Assembly: GCF_004341395.1 (NCBI RefSeq)
Contig: NZ_SLXT01000009.1
Location: forward strand, 47,596-111,595
Reading direction: 5' to 3'
Source of the DNA: Heliophilum fasciatum
GTDB lineage: Bacteria; Bacillota; Desulfitobacteriia; Heliobacteriales; Heliobacteriaceae
Length of the DNA stretch: 64,000 bases
Below are positions 21,401-29,320 of this stretch, piece after piece. Under the pieces are notes generated by a model, which ran no database searches, had not been told where the DNA came from, and saw only the letters and a program-made list of their open reading frames with translations. The number at the start of each line of letters is the position of its first letter. The stretch's first letter is position 1. A program made the position numbers and the translations under genes.

Positions 21401-22117
21401 AATGACGCCATCTCGACACGGGACGACATCATGGTGTATTTGATCTATCAGGGTTTACCTCCCAAAAAAGCTTTCTCGATCATGGAAGGTGTCCGTAAGG
21501 GCAAGGGCGTAAAGCCTGACGATGAAGCGTTAATGCGTGAACATAAAGTACCTGATTGGTATATTGATTCTTGTAAAAAAATCAAATACATGTTTCCTAA
21601 AGCTCACGCAGTGGCCTATGTGACGATGGCTTTTCGTATTGCTTATTTCAAGGTTTACTACCCCTTAGCCTTTTACGCTTCCTTCTTTACTGTCCGAGCT
21701 GACGAGTTTGATGCCGACTTAATCTGTGGTGGTGCATCGCATGTACGCCGATTAATTGAAGACATTGATCGTAAAGGCAACGAAGCATCGACGAAAGAGA
21801 AAACGATGCTGACCATCTTAGAGATGGCCCTGGAGATGTATGAGCGCGGTTTTCAAATGCATCGTGTTGATCTGCAGCGCTCCCATGCAAGCAAGTTTCT
21901 GATTGAAGGCAATGGTTTGCGACCGCCTCTCGGGGGATTGCCTGGAGTAGGTGTGGCGGCGGCCCAAAATATCATGCAAGCACGGGATGAAGCACCGGTT
22001 ATTTCGATTGAAGATTTACGTATTCGCAGTCGTAGCAGTAAAACTGTGATCGAAGCGCTCGAAAAACACGGTGCCTTAGAAGGATTGTGCCTTACTGATC
22101 AAATCTGCTTGTTCTGA
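18443..22117 (+). CDS. polC: DNA polymerase III alpha subunit PolC, lacking the exonuclease domain
   Basis: 1224 residues, shorter than the usual 1400 or more. N-terminal domain (about 1-220), OB fold (about 225-310, 'VIIQGRVFDLDTREMKSGRR'), PHP domain start 'RIELHAHTKMSTMDAV' and 'VAITDHGVVQSFPEAYEAG'. The frame then runs directly from 'YGVEGYLVEE' through a 10-residue joint into 'SYHIILLVKNMTGLKNLYKL', the second PHP half. The 3'-5' exonuclease normally inserted here, with its DxE motif, is absent. The polymerase core is intact: 'GSRGSVGSSLVATFTGITEV', zinc ligands 'CMHCLYSD' and 'CPTCG', and catalytic 'PDIDLNFSGDYQ' (about residue 752). It replicates the chromosome with DnaN and the tau complex; proofreading would have to come from elsewhere. 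ATG 18443 follows a GGAGGAAAAGC site. Confidence 0.96.
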   Translation: MSGLVCDRSAQSPQEVPLLRNDLKVVQVVVLRRQVAWQVHVQAAQPWTEKALQQLETCIRSHVPALSNVFLVMHCTVDNLESLIGPYWECWVCTAVKESNPFVRTTLLGTKRQIKDQKIILALPPAQADFLRSRQCIPELVRFAQQTFGRTIDICLEEVQVADDTEYFEARQQEEKRLLAQVCPLPTEATAKNEAKPVPANGPIYGKAINDGAVAISTIEDEERSVIIQGRVFDLDTREMKSGRRLITFAVTDETNSIAVKVFEGEKEDLLADGRLKKNAWVKVRGSVQMDKYSQELTVLARDIVPAQPVIGRMDQAEQKRIELHAHTKMSTMDAVVSTGELVARAAAWGHAAVAITDHGVVQSFPEAYEAGQKHKIKIIYGVEGYLVEEPPQAGVKFKSYHIILLVKNMTGLKNLYKLITHSHLDYFHRRPRMPRALIEQYREGLIIGSACEAGEVFQALLQEKTPDELAAIASFYDYLEIQPIGNNQFLVRNGQVTDEQGLRCLNQRIVELGATLQKPVCATGDVHFMDAKDEVFRRILMAGKGFADAEDQPPLYFRTTEEMLEEFAYLNPERAKQVVIDGPAWVADQVEVIKPIPDELYPPIIDGAEEQIREMSENKAAELYGATLPEPVRKRLDKELNSIITHGFSVLYLIAHKLVKKSNDDGYLVGSRGSVGSSLVATFTGITEVNPLPPHYRCMHCLYSDFIMDGSYACGADLPDRDCPTCGKPLIKDGHDIPFETFLGFEGDKVPDIDLNFSGDYQPRAHKYTEELFGKDYVFRAGTISTIAERTAFGFVKNYVDEKKHKVRSAELSRLVSGCSGVKRTTGQHPGGLMVVPRDEDIHNFTPLQRPADDTKSDTITTHFDYHSISSRLVKLDILGHDDPTVIRMLEDLTGVDAKQIPLDESKTMSLFSSTEALGVTPEQIRSNTGTYGIPEFGTKFVRQMLEDTKPKTFSELVRISGFSHGTDVWLNNAQDLIRNKICRVNDAISTRDDIMVYLIYQGLPPKKAFSIMEGVRKGKGVKPDDEALMREHKVPDWYIDSCKKIKYMFPKAHAVAYVTMAFRIAYFKVYYPLAFYASFFTVRADEFDADLICGGASHVRRLIEDIDRKGNEASTKEKTMLTILEMALEMYERGFQMHRVDLQRSHASKFLIEGNGLRPPLGGLPGVGVAAAQNIMQARDEAPVISIEDLRIRSRSSKTVIEALEKHGALEGLCLTDQICLF

Positions 22118-22119
22118 CC

Positions 22120-22148
22120 TTGCATTGGATGAATTGGCGTGCTATACT
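22120..22148 (+). promoter_or_regulatory. sigma-A promoter for the rimP-nusA-infB operon
   Basis: TTGCAT (22120-22125), a 17-nt spacer and TATACT (22143-22148) lie just after polC. Spacing and -10 are near consensus. Confidence 0.7.
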
Positions 22149-22154
22149 AGTTTT

Positions 22155-22404
22155 GGTGTATAACCTGACTATTTGTAGGGATTTGGCTTCCTGTCCGGTG
22201 CTTGAAGTGTTATTCATGCTGTTGCTTTGAAGGAGTGGGTCTAACCCACTCTTTCCATTTGTTACGGTATCTCTTCATCGCCCAACATAGCCTTTACCGA
22301 TATGGATAAACTAATCAGAAGTCACGTTGAAGCTCAAGCGCGTCAATCGCGGGAAGAATGATTGGCCATGATGAAGTGAGCAACAGATTGAGGAGGGTCG
22401 TTAG
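22155..22404 (+). promoter_or_regulatory. rimP leader with an internal hairpin, possible attenuator
   Basis: This is the roughly 250-base untranslated leader of the nusA operon. It contains GAGTGGGT-cta-ACCCACTC (22233-22251) followed by TTTCCATTT, a short intrinsic-terminator-like hairpin. rimP/nusA leaders are known attenuation sites in several bacteria and NusA can act on its own leader. Function here is inferred. A 19-codon ORF at 22302 has no ribosome site and is not called. Confidence 0.4.
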
Positions 22405-22869
22405 TTGGCAGGTAAGATCAATATTGAGCAGCAAGTGAGCGAATGGCTTCAACCAATCCTCGATGAGTTAGGCTTGGAATTGGTTGATGTAGAGTGGCTC
22501 AAGGAAGGAGGCGCATGGTATCTTCGGATATTTGTTGATAAAGAGGAAGGCATTGATCTCGATGATTGTCAGGAAGTGAGCCGGCGGTTAGACGAGATTC
22601 TGGAGCGCGAGGACCCCGTTCCCCAAGCCTATTCGCTGGAAGTATCCTCGCCGGGGATTGAACGTCCCTTAAAGAAAGATCGTGATTTTGAGCGATTTGC
22701 AGGCAGTGCTGTGCGCATCACTACATTTGTGCCCATTGGGAACACCAAAGAGCATATTGGTAACTTGATTGCGAAGACAGATGAAGGAATCCGGATTGAG
22801 CAAAAAGGGGGCGAATTGTTAATTCCCTTAGCTCAAGTTGCGTCAGCGCGCTTATATGTTCAATTTTAA
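22405..22869 (+). CDS. rimP: ribosome maturation factor RimP
   Basis: 154 residues, starting at TTG 22405 with a GAGGAGGG site. The N-terminal domain has 'LGLELVDVEWLKEGGAWYLR' and 'IFVDKEEGIDLDDCQEVSRR', then 'YSLEVSSPGIERPLKKDRDF', all family hallmarks. The C-terminal SH3-like domain ends in 'LLIPLAQVASARLYVQF'. It assists 30S assembly. It heads the nusA operon in the usual order. Confidence 0.96.
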   Translation: MAGKINIEQQVSEWLQPILDELGLELVDVEWLKEGGAWYLRIFVDKEEGIDLDDCQEVSRRLDEILEREDPVPQAYSLEVSSPGIERPLKKDRDFERFAGSAVRITTFVPIGNTKEHIGNLIAKTDEGIRIEQKGGELLIPLAQVASARLYVQF

Positions 22870-22901
22870 AGACGATCAAAAGCCTAGTAGGAGGATAATC
22901 C

Positions 22902-24143
22902 ATGAACGTCGATTTTCTGGAGGCTCTCCAGGACCTCGAACGTGAACGAGGTATATCTAAGGATATACTTATCGAAGCGATTGAAGCTGCATTAATTTCT
23001 GCGTATAAAAAGAACTTCAACCAGCTCCAAAATGTTCGCGTTCAAATTGACCGCACCACCGGTGAAATAAAAGTCTATTCCCGTCGAACTGTAGTTGAAG
23101 AGGTGCTTGATCCACGCATGGAGATTTCCTTGCAAGAATCTCGCGCCATTCATCCCGGTTATCAGGTGAATGACATCATCGATACAGAAGTTACACCTAA
23201 GACCTTTGGTCGGATTGCTGCCCAGACGGCAAAGCAAGTCGTCGTTCAACGTATCCGCGAAGCTGAACGGGGTATGATTTTCGAAGAGTTTTCGAGTAAA
23301 GAAGGCGACATTGTCAGCGGTACGGTGCAGCGTATCGAAGCCAAAAATGTCTTTGTTGATCTTGGCCGAGTCGAAGCGTTGCTCAGTGTAGCAGAACAAA
23401 TGGCAGGCGAGCAGTACCGCCATAATGATCGGATTAAAGCCTATATTGTTGAAGTGAAAAAGACGAACAAAGGGCCCCAAGTCATGATCTCCCGTACTCA
23501 TCCCGGATTGTTGAAACGCTTGTTTGAGTTTGAGGTTCCGGAAATCCAAAACGGCACTGTCGAATTGAAAGCGGCTTCGCGGGAAGCCGGCGCTCGTTCG
23601 AAAATCGCTGTGTACTCAAAAGATGAGACCGTCGATCCAGTTGGTGCTTGTGTTGGTCCTAAAGGAATGCGTGTGCAAGCTGTAGTCAGTGAATTGCGGG
23701 GCGAAAAAATCGACATTGTCAAATGGAGCGCCAATCCTTCTGTTTTTGTAGCCAATGCGCTGAGTCCGGCGAAAGTTACATCCGTACAGATCGATGAGCA
23801 GGAAAAAGTTGCTCGCGTTGTAGTTCCCGACTATCAATTGTCACTGGCGATTGGTAAAGAAGGACAGAACGCACGCTTGGCGGCCAAACTGACCGGTTGG
23901 AAAATTGATATCAAAAGTGAAAGTCAAGCCCGGAATTTGCCATCGGATCAGTTTGCAGCCAATTATGAAGAACATGATGAAGCCTACGATGACGAATATG
24001 ATGATCAGTACACTGATGAAGAATATGATGAAACCTACGATGAAGCTTATGATGATGCAGAATATGACGAATCAGAATATGATGATTTCAACGAAGACGA
24101 TGACACCGTTGAAAATGATGTGATCGCCACGAAGCGGGCCTAG
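22902..24143 (+). CDS. nusA: transcription factor NusA with acidic Tyr-rich tail
   Basis: 413 residues. N-terminal RNA polymerase-binding domain (about 1-125, 'FLEALQDLERERGISKDIL'). S1 domain (about 130-200, 'GDIVSGTVQRIEAKNVFVDL'). KH1 with 'DPVGACVGPKGMRVQAV' and KH2 with 'LAIGKEGQNARLAAKLTGW' follow. It modulates pausing, termination and antitermination. After KH2 (about residue 350) comes an unusual tail of about 60 residues built almost only of D, E, Y and A ('EAYDDEYDDQYTDEEYDET'). Some Gram-positive NusA proteins end just after KH2, so the tail is a lineage-specific addition. ATG 22902 follows AGGAGGATAATCC. Confidence 0.97.
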   Translation: MNVDFLEALQDLERERGISKDILIEAIEAALISAYKKNFNQLQNVRVQIDRTTGEIKVYSRRTVVEEVLDPRMEISLQESRAIHPGYQVNDIIDTEVTPKTFGRIAAQTAKQVVVQRIREAERGMIFEEFSSKEGDIVSGTVQRIEAKNVFVDLGRVEALLSVAEQMAGEQYRHNDRIKAYIVEVKKTNKGPQVMISRTHPGLLKRLFEFEVPEIQNGTVELKAASREAGARSKIAVYSKDETVDPVGACVGPKGMRVQAVVSELRGEKIDIVKWSANPSVFVANALSPAKVTSVQIDEQEKVARVVVPDYQLSLAIGKEGQNARLAAKLTGWKIDIKSESQARNLPSDQFAANYEEHDEAYDDEYDDQYTDEEYDETYDEAYDDAEYDESEYDDFNEDDDTVENDVIATKRA

Positions 24144-24160
24144 GGCGGAGGAATATAAGC

Positions 24161-24433
24161 ATGGTACGACCCAAAAAGATTCCTCAGCGCATGTGCGTCG
24201 GTTGTGGCGTCATGAAAGAAAAAAAAGCGATGACACGCGTTGTCAGAACGCCGGAAGGCGAAGTGCTTATTGACCCCACAGGAAAAAAATCAGGGCGCGG
24301 CGCTTACTTATGTCTCGATCAAGAATGTTTACTGAAAGCGACCAAAGCGAAACGATTAGAAAAAGCGTTACGTCAGCCGATTTCAGCGGATATTTATGAT
24401 ACCTTAAAAACCCAATTGGGTACGTTATCATGA
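24161..24433 (+). CDS. rnpM: RNase P modulator RnpM (YlxR family)
   Basis: 90 residues. 'PQRMCVGCGVMKEKKAMTRV' with the CVGC motif and 'GRGAYLC' are the YlxR signature. The family binds RNA, and in Bacillus it has been described as an RNase P modulator. It lies between nusA and ylxQ in the standard order, and its stop overlaps the ylxQ start (ATGA). Confidence 0.93.
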   Translation: MVRPKKIPQRMCVGCGVMKEKKAMTRVVRTPEGEVLIDPTGKKSGRGAYLCLDQECLLKATKAKRLEKALRQPISADIYDTLKTQLGTLS

Positions 24434-24741
24434 GTACGGAAAAAGTCATGGGGCTACTCGGCTTTGCCCGTCGTTCCCAGAAAACCGCTTCGGGAGATGC
24501 AACCGTTGAAGCGTTCTTAAAGAAAGGCAAGGTGCATTTGCTAATCCTTGCCGATGATGCATCACCGGGTATCAGCAAAAAACTTCAGTTCTGGTGTGAA
24601 GATCTCGGAGTACCCGTGCAACGTTTTGGCTCAAAAACCGCTCTCGGCCTTGCTTTGGGGCAGTCAGCTCGATCAGCGGTGGCGATACTGGATGAGGGAT
24701 TTGCCCAGGCGATACGAAAGGCGTTGTCGGATGACTCGTAG
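24430..24741 (+). CDS. ylxQ: L7Ae/YlxQ family RNA-binding protein
   Basis: 103 residues. It is an L7Ae/L30e-type fold: 'KVMGLLGFARRSQKTASGDA', 'VHLLILADDASPGISKK' and 'FGSKTALGLALGQSARSAVA'. These proteins bind kink-turn RNA motifs. It overlaps rnpM by 4 bases and lies 30 bases before infB. Function in the nusA operon is probably linked to translation or RNA folding; the target RNA is unknown. Confidence 0.9.
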   Translation: MSTEKVMGLLGFARRSQKTASGDATVEAFLKKGKVHLLILADDASPGISKKLQFWCEDLGVPVQRFGSKTALGLALGQSARSAVAILDEGFAQAIRKALSDDS

Positions 24742-24771
24742 TGACGAGTATGATTTGACGGGGGTGGCAGA

Positions 24772-27700
24772 ATGGTCAAAAAAAGAATATTTGAGTTAGC
24801 CCGAGATATGAATGTTGACAGTAAAACCTTGTTAAACAAGCTTAATGACTTAGGTATTAATATCCATAACGCATTAAGTACGATTGATGATAAAGAAATT
24901 GAAAGGGTTCGACCCTATTTTAAGAAAAATGGAGGCAACATGCCTACGGATATGCCAAATGAAAAACAAAATGAAGTAAAAGCTGTTAAAGAAAATACAG
25001 CCAATGAAGTTATCCAACATAATTCAGTAGAAAAACGCAATGAAGCTGCTGGCGAAGCCGGAGAAAAAGGGCCTGCTCGCCCTAATGAAGTAAATAACCA
25101 GCCTACCCGGACGGCACGTCCGGAAGGCGGTCGGCCGCCACGTTCCCAAAGTGGTCCATCAACTCGTCCGGAAGGATCTCGTCCACCCCGTGCAGAAGGT
25201 CAAGGACCCCGTGGACCGCGTCCGGAAGGGCAAGGCTTTGCGCCCCGTGGACCTCGCCCGGAGGGTCAAGGACCGCAGGGACCGCGTCCGGAAGGGCAAG
25301 GCTTTGCGCCTCGTGGACCTCGACCGGAGGGCCAAGGACCGCAGGGACCGCGTCCGGAAGGGCAAGGCTTTGCGCCCCGTGGACCCCGTCCGGAGGGTCA
25401 GGGACCCCGCCCAGAGGGTCAAGGCTCCCGTGGACCCCGTCCGGAGGGCCAAGGGCCCCGTGGACCACGCCCGGAAGGCCAAGGCCCCCGTGGACCCCGT
25501 CCGGAGGGCCAAGGGCCCCGTGGACCACGCCCGGAAGGCCAAGGCCCCCGTGGACCCCGTCCGGAGGGCCAAGGGCCTCGTGGACCTCGTCCGGAAGGCC
25601 AAGGACCCCGTGGACCTCGTCCGGAAGGACAAGGCTTTGCACCCCGTGGACCGCGTCCGGAAGGGCAGGGTTTTGCGCCCCGTGGACCGCGTCCGGAAGG
25701 GCAAGGCTTTGCGCCCCGTGGACCTCGTCCGGAAGGGCAAGGCTTTGCGCCCCGTGGACCGCGTCCGGAAGGGCAAGGCTTTGCACCCCGTGGACCGCGT
25801 CCGGAAGGCCAAGGCTTTGCGCCCCGTGGACCGCGTCCGGAAGGGCAAGGCTTTGCGCCCCGTGGACCGCGTCCGGAAGGGCAAGGCTATGGACCCCGAC
25901 CTGCCGGTCAAGGTGGCTATCCGCCCCGACCTGCAGGAGCACGTCCACCGATGGGTGCAGGTCGTCCCGGTGGTGGTCGCCCCCTCAACAAAACAGCGAT
26001 TCCCAAACCACCGGAAGTCGCTGAGCCGCCGAAGAAAGATGGCCGTCAACGCCATGCTAACCATAAAATGCAAGGGCCGAAAGAACAAAGCTCACGCTAT
26101 GACGATAAGCCAGGCGCCAAGCTCATTCACCCGCGCAACCAAGGAAAAGGTAAGAAAACAATCCGTGACTTTGAACAAGAGTTGCCGAAACATATCGTAA
26201 TTGATGAGTCGGTAACCGTCTTGGAACTGTCACAAGCTATGGGTAAATCCGTAACGGATATTATCAAAAAGTTAATGACCCTCGGTGTGATGGCCACCAT
26301 CAACCAAGAAATTGACAGCGATACCTGCTCCATTTTGGCAGCCGATTGGGGCATTACCGTTGATGTCAAAAAAGCGGTAACAGCGGAAGATATTCTGGGT
26401 GAAGAACCGGAAGAAGAAGAAGCCCACCTCATCCACCGTCCGCCTGTAGTCACCGTCATGGGACACGTTGACCACGGTAAAACCTCCTTGCTCGATGCGA
26501 TTCGTTCAACCAATGTAATGGCGTCGGAAGCCGGCGGTATTACCCAGCACATCGGTGCTTACCAAGTTGAAATCGATGACAAAAAAATCACCTTCCTTGA
26601 TACACCCGGTCACGAAGCTTTTACAGCCATGCGTGCCCGTGGTGCCCAAGTTACCGACGTAGCCATCTTGGTGGTTGCTGCTGATGACGGGGTGATGCCG
26701 CAAACGATCGAAGCGATTAACCATGCCAAAGCAGCAGGCGTACCGATCGTTGTTGCTATTAATAAAATCGATAAGCCCGGTGCCAATCCTGACAAAGTAA
26801 AGCAAGAACTGACCGAACACGGCCTTGTCGTCGAAGAGTGGGGCGGCGATACAATCGCTGTTCCTGTATCAGCCAAGGCTCGTCTGAATATTGAGCAGTT
26901 GCTTGATATGATCTTGCTGGTAGCCGAAGTTCAAGACTTAAAAGCTAACCCTGATCGGGAAGCCCGCGGCACTGTTGTCGAAGCTAAGCTTGATAAGGGA
27001 CGCGGTCCGGTGGCAACCGTTTTAGTTCAACGGGGCACATTGGAAGTAGGCGATTTGATCGTTGCTGGTTTTAGCACCGGTAAAGTTCGGGCCATGATCG
27101 ATGATAAAGGGCGGCGGGTACGCAAAGCCGGTCCTTCGACGCCTGTCGAAGTTTTGGGGCTTTCTGATGTACCGCAAGCCGGCGACACTTTTGCGGCCGT
27201 TGTTGATGAAAAGCTGATCAAACAAGTACTGGCCGAGCGGATCAACAAGCGCAAGGAAGAAGAACAAAAACGCACTTCGAAAGTTTCCTTGGATGATCTG
27301 TTCAAACAAATCAAAGAAGGCCAGATCAAAGACCTCAATGTTATCGTCAAAGCTGATGTACAGGGCTCGGTAGAAGCGGTCAAAGGTGCCATGGAGCGCT
27401 TGTCGACGGACGAAGTGCGCGTCAATTGTGTGCACGGTGGTGTTGGTGCGATCACGGAAACCGATGTGATGTTAGCGGCCGCTTCTAATGCGTTAATCAT
27501 TGGCTTCAATGTACGGCCTGATGCGCAAACACGGCGGGCTGCAGAACTGCAAAGCGTCGATATTCGCACCTATCGCGTGATTTACGATGCCCTCGATGAC
27601 ATCAAAGCAGCCATGTCGGGACTGTTAGATCCAGAGAAAAAAGAAAAGATCCTCGGTCATGCTGAAGTGCGACAAACCTTCAAAGTTCCTAAGGCTGGCG

Positions 27701-27942
27701 TGATTGCCGGCTGTTATGTCACCGATGGCAAGATTGTACGCAATGCGGAAGTACGCGTAATTCGCGATGGTATCGTCATTCACGAAGGCAAAATGGAGTC
27801 GCTCCGCCGCTTCAAAGATGATGTTAAAGAAGTGGCCGAAAGCTATGAATGCGGGATTGGCATCGAGAAGTTCAATGATTTGAAAGAAAACGATACGATC
27901 GAAGCATTTATTATCGAAGAAGTTGAGCGACACATCAAGTAG
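24772..27942 (+). CDS. infB: translation initiation factor IF-2 with expanded Gly/Pro/Arg repeat region
   Basis: 1056 residues. The N-terminus has a small IF2_N domain ('[20 protein letters not shown]'). About residues 125-375 are a Pro/Arg/Gly/Gln repeat region (RPEGQG units). A second IF2_N domain follows around 475-525. The GTPase has G1 '[12 protein letters not shown]' (about 564), G3 'DTPGHEAF' (about 610), NKID (about 664) and SAK (about 700). C-terminal domains include '[17 protein letters not shown]' and the fMet-tRNA-binding C2 region. IF-2 brings initiator tRNA to the 30S. The repeat region is far larger than in most IF-2 proteins. ATG 24772 has a GGGGGTGG site. Confidence 0.97.
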   Translation: MVKKRIFELARDMNVDSKTLLNKLNDLGINIHNALSTIDDKEIERVRPYFKKNGGNMPTDMPNEKQNEVKAVKENTANEVIQHNSVEKRNEAAGEAGEKGPARPNEVNNQPTRTARPEGGRPPRSQSGPSTRPEGSRPPRAEGQGPRGPRPEGQGFAPRGPRPEGQGPQGPRPEGQGFAPRGPRPEGQGPQGPRPEGQGFAPRGPRPEGQGPRPEGQGSRGPRPEGQGPRGPRPEGQGPRGPRPEGQGPRGPRPEGQGPRGPRPEGQGPRGPRPEGQGPRGPRPEGQGFAPRGPRPEGQGFAPRGPRPEGQGFAPRGPRPEGQGFAPRGPRPEGQGFAPRGPRPEGQGFAPRGPRPEGQGFAPRGPRPEGQGYGPRPAGQGGYPPRPAGARPPMGAGRPGGGRPLNKTAIPKPPEVAEPPKKDGRQRHANHKMQGPKEQSSRYDDKPGAKLIHPRNQGKGKKTIRDFEQELPKHIVIDESVTVLELSQAMGKSVTDIIKKLMTLGVMATINQEIDSDTCSILAADWGITVDVKKAVTAEDILGEEPEEEEAHLIHRPPVVTVMGHVDHGKTSLLDAIRSTNVMASEAGGITQHIGAYQVEIDDKKITFLDTPGHEAFTAMRARGAQVTDVAILVVAADDGVMPQTIEAINHAKAAGVPIVVAINKIDKPGANPDKVKQELTEHGLVVEEWGGDTIAVPVSAKARLNIEQLLDMILLVAEVQDLKANPDREARGTVVEAKLDKGRGPVATVLVQRGTLEVGDLIVAGFSTGKVRAMIDDKGRRVRKAGPSTPVEVLGLSDVPQAGDTFAAVVDEKLIKQVLAERINKRKEEEQKRTSKVSLDDLFKQIKEGQIKDLNVIVKADVQGSVEAVKGAMERLSTDEVRVNCVHGGVGAITETDVMLAAASNALIIGFNVRPDAQTRRAAELQSVDIRTYRVIYDALDDIKAAMSGLLDPEKKEKILGHAEVRQTFKVPKAGVIAGCYVTDGKIVRNAEVRVIRDGIVIHEGKMESLRRFKDDVKEVAESYECGIGIEKFNDLKENDTIEAFIIEEVERHIK
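25189..25890 (+). repeat. in-frame RPEGQG tandem repeat region of infB
   Basis: About twenty units of 30 or 36 bp encode [10 protein letters not shown] or [12 protein letters not shown]. The two 60-bp blocks 25441-25500 and 25501-25560 are identical, which shows very recent duplication. The antisense strand is open through this stretch only because of the repeat composition. Confidence 0.95.
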
Positions 27943-27954
27943 GGAGGAAAAACC

Positions 27955-28332
27955 ATGTCAGGACACCGCGTGGCTCGGATGTCCGAGGAGATCAAGCGCG
28001 AGTTAGCACGTCTTTTACGGGACGAGATGAAAGACCCGCGTCTCGGTTTTGTTTCGGTAACAGCGGTGGAAGTCTCTAAGGACATCCGCCATGCCAACGT
28101 GTTTGTCAGTGTACTGGGTAAAGAAGAGGAACGTAAAAATTCGCTGGCCGCTTTAAAGCAGGCCAGCGGGTTCTTGCGTTCAGAACTGGCCCAAGCCATA
28201 TCAGCACGCTATATTCCCGAGCTTGTATTTATTTTTGACCCGTCCATTGAACGGGGAACTCGTATAGCTGAATTGTTACACAGTGTCGAAGGGACGAATC
28301 ATGAACACCACAACAACGACCGGCCCGAGTGA
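27955..28332 (+). CDS. rbfA: ribosome-binding factor A
   Basis: 125 residues. A KH-fold protein for 30S maturation: 'HRVARMSEEIKRELARLLRD', 'DPRLGFVSVTAVEVSKDIRH', 'ANVFVSVLG' and 'IPELVFIFDPSIERGTRIAE'. It starts at ATG 27955 after AGGGAGGAAAAACC and overlaps nrnA by 32 bases. The usual ylxP gene between infB and rbfA is missing. Confidence 0.96.
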   Translation: MSGHRVARMSEEIKRELARLLRDEMKDPRLGFVSVTAVEVSKDIRHANVFVSVLGKEEERKNSLAALKQASGFLRSELAQAISARYIPELVFIFDPSIERGTRIAELLHSVEGTNHEHHNNDRPE

Positions 28333-29311
28333 ATTGCTTGATTCGATTGTGACGGTGCTTACGGAAGCCAAAAAAGTATTGGTTGTTGCCCATTTGATCC
28401 CTGACGGTGACACACTCGGTTCTTTGAGCGCTTTGCTTTCAGCATTCGGCGCTCAAGGAATCGAAGCCGTTGGTTGTTGCGATGATGCCGTTCCACGGAT
28501 CTATCGTTTCTTACCCGGAATGGAGCAGGTTTATCGGCCAGAGTCCATGCCAGCCGGTCCCTTTGATGTTGTGGTTGTTGTTGATTGTGGCGATCTTGGC
28601 CGTGTCGGAAATGTACGACCTTGGTTGGAGAAAGCGGATAAGGTAGTCAATATCGACCATCATGTGGGCAATACCGCCTTTGGCCAGATCAATTGGTTAG
28701 ATCCTTCAGCAGCAGCAACAGGCGAAATGATCCTTACGTTAATTGAACATGCCCAATGGCCGATTGATGAACAAATCGCCACAGCGCTGTACACATCCTT
28801 AGTGACCGATACAGGATCCTTTCGTTTTTCCAACACCACGCCAATGACGATGCGCAGAGCGGCTTTATTGCGCGAGCGGGGAGCCGAAGTTAACCGGATT
28901 ACCAGTGAGATTTATGAACGGCGATCTCTCGCTTCATTACGCATTTTGGCTGCCGCATTGCCGACGATGACATTGTCGGCAGATGGCCGTATTGCTTGGT
29001 TATCGGTCAGTATCAGTGATATGGAACGTTTTGGCGCAGTTCAAGAAGATCTAGAAGGATTGATCGATTACCCTCGTTCGATTGATGGTGTGGAAATCGC
29101 GATTTTGTTTCGTCAACTTGATGCGCAACATGTGAAAGTGGGTTTGCGGTCGACCGGTGCTGCCGATGTGAATGCAGTGGCAAGGCAGTTTGGCGGTGGC
29201 GGTCATCGCAAAGCGGCCGGGTGTACTTTTATTGGTGGCCTGGAACCAGCAGTAGCTGCTGTAGTACCGGCTGTTCAACAGGTCTTAACGCCTGGGCCGC
29301 TTGAAAGGTAA
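28301..29311 (+). CDS. nrnA: DHH-family nanoRNase/pAp phosphatase NrnA
   Basis: 336 residues. DHH motifs: 'HLIPDGDTLGSLSALL' (DGDxxGS), 'VVVDCGD', 'VNIDHHVGNTAFG' (DHH) and 'TDTGSFRFSNT'. The C-terminal DHHA1 domain has 'FGGGGHRKAAGC'. It degrades short oligoribonucleotides and 3'-phosphoadenosine-5'-phosphate. It occurs next to rbfA and truB in many Clostridia. ATG 28301 lies within rbfA with a weak AAGGGA site, so coupling to rbfA is likely; GTG 28283 is a possible earlier start. Confidence 0.94.
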   Translation: MNTTTTTGPSELLDSIVTVLTEAKKVLVVAHLIPDGDTLGSLSALLSAFGAQGIEAVGCCDDAVPRIYRFLPGMEQVYRPESMPAGPFDVVVVVDCGDLGRVGNVRPWLEKADKVVNIDHHVGNTAFGQINWLDPSAAATGEMILTLIEHAQWPIDEQIATALYTSLVTDTGSFRFSNTTPMTMRRAALLRERGAEVNRITSEIYERRSLASLRILAAALPTMTLSADGRIAWLSVSISDMERFGAVQEDLEGLIDYPRSIDGVEIAILFRQLDAQHVKVGLRSTGAADVNAVARQFGGGGHRKAAGCTFIGGLEPAVAAVVPAVQQVLTPGPLER

Positions 29312-29320
29312 GGTGACCTT

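Noticed and set aside
22302..22361. 19-codon ORF in the rimP leader
   Set aside because: No ribosome site and no distinctive sequence.
25189..25890. Possible CRISPR-like array
   Set aside because: Units are contiguous, in frame and without unique spacers; coding repeat.
25103..26200. Three long alternative-frame ORFs over the infB repeats
   Set aside because: All consist of translated RPEGQG repeats in other frames and lie inside an essential gene.
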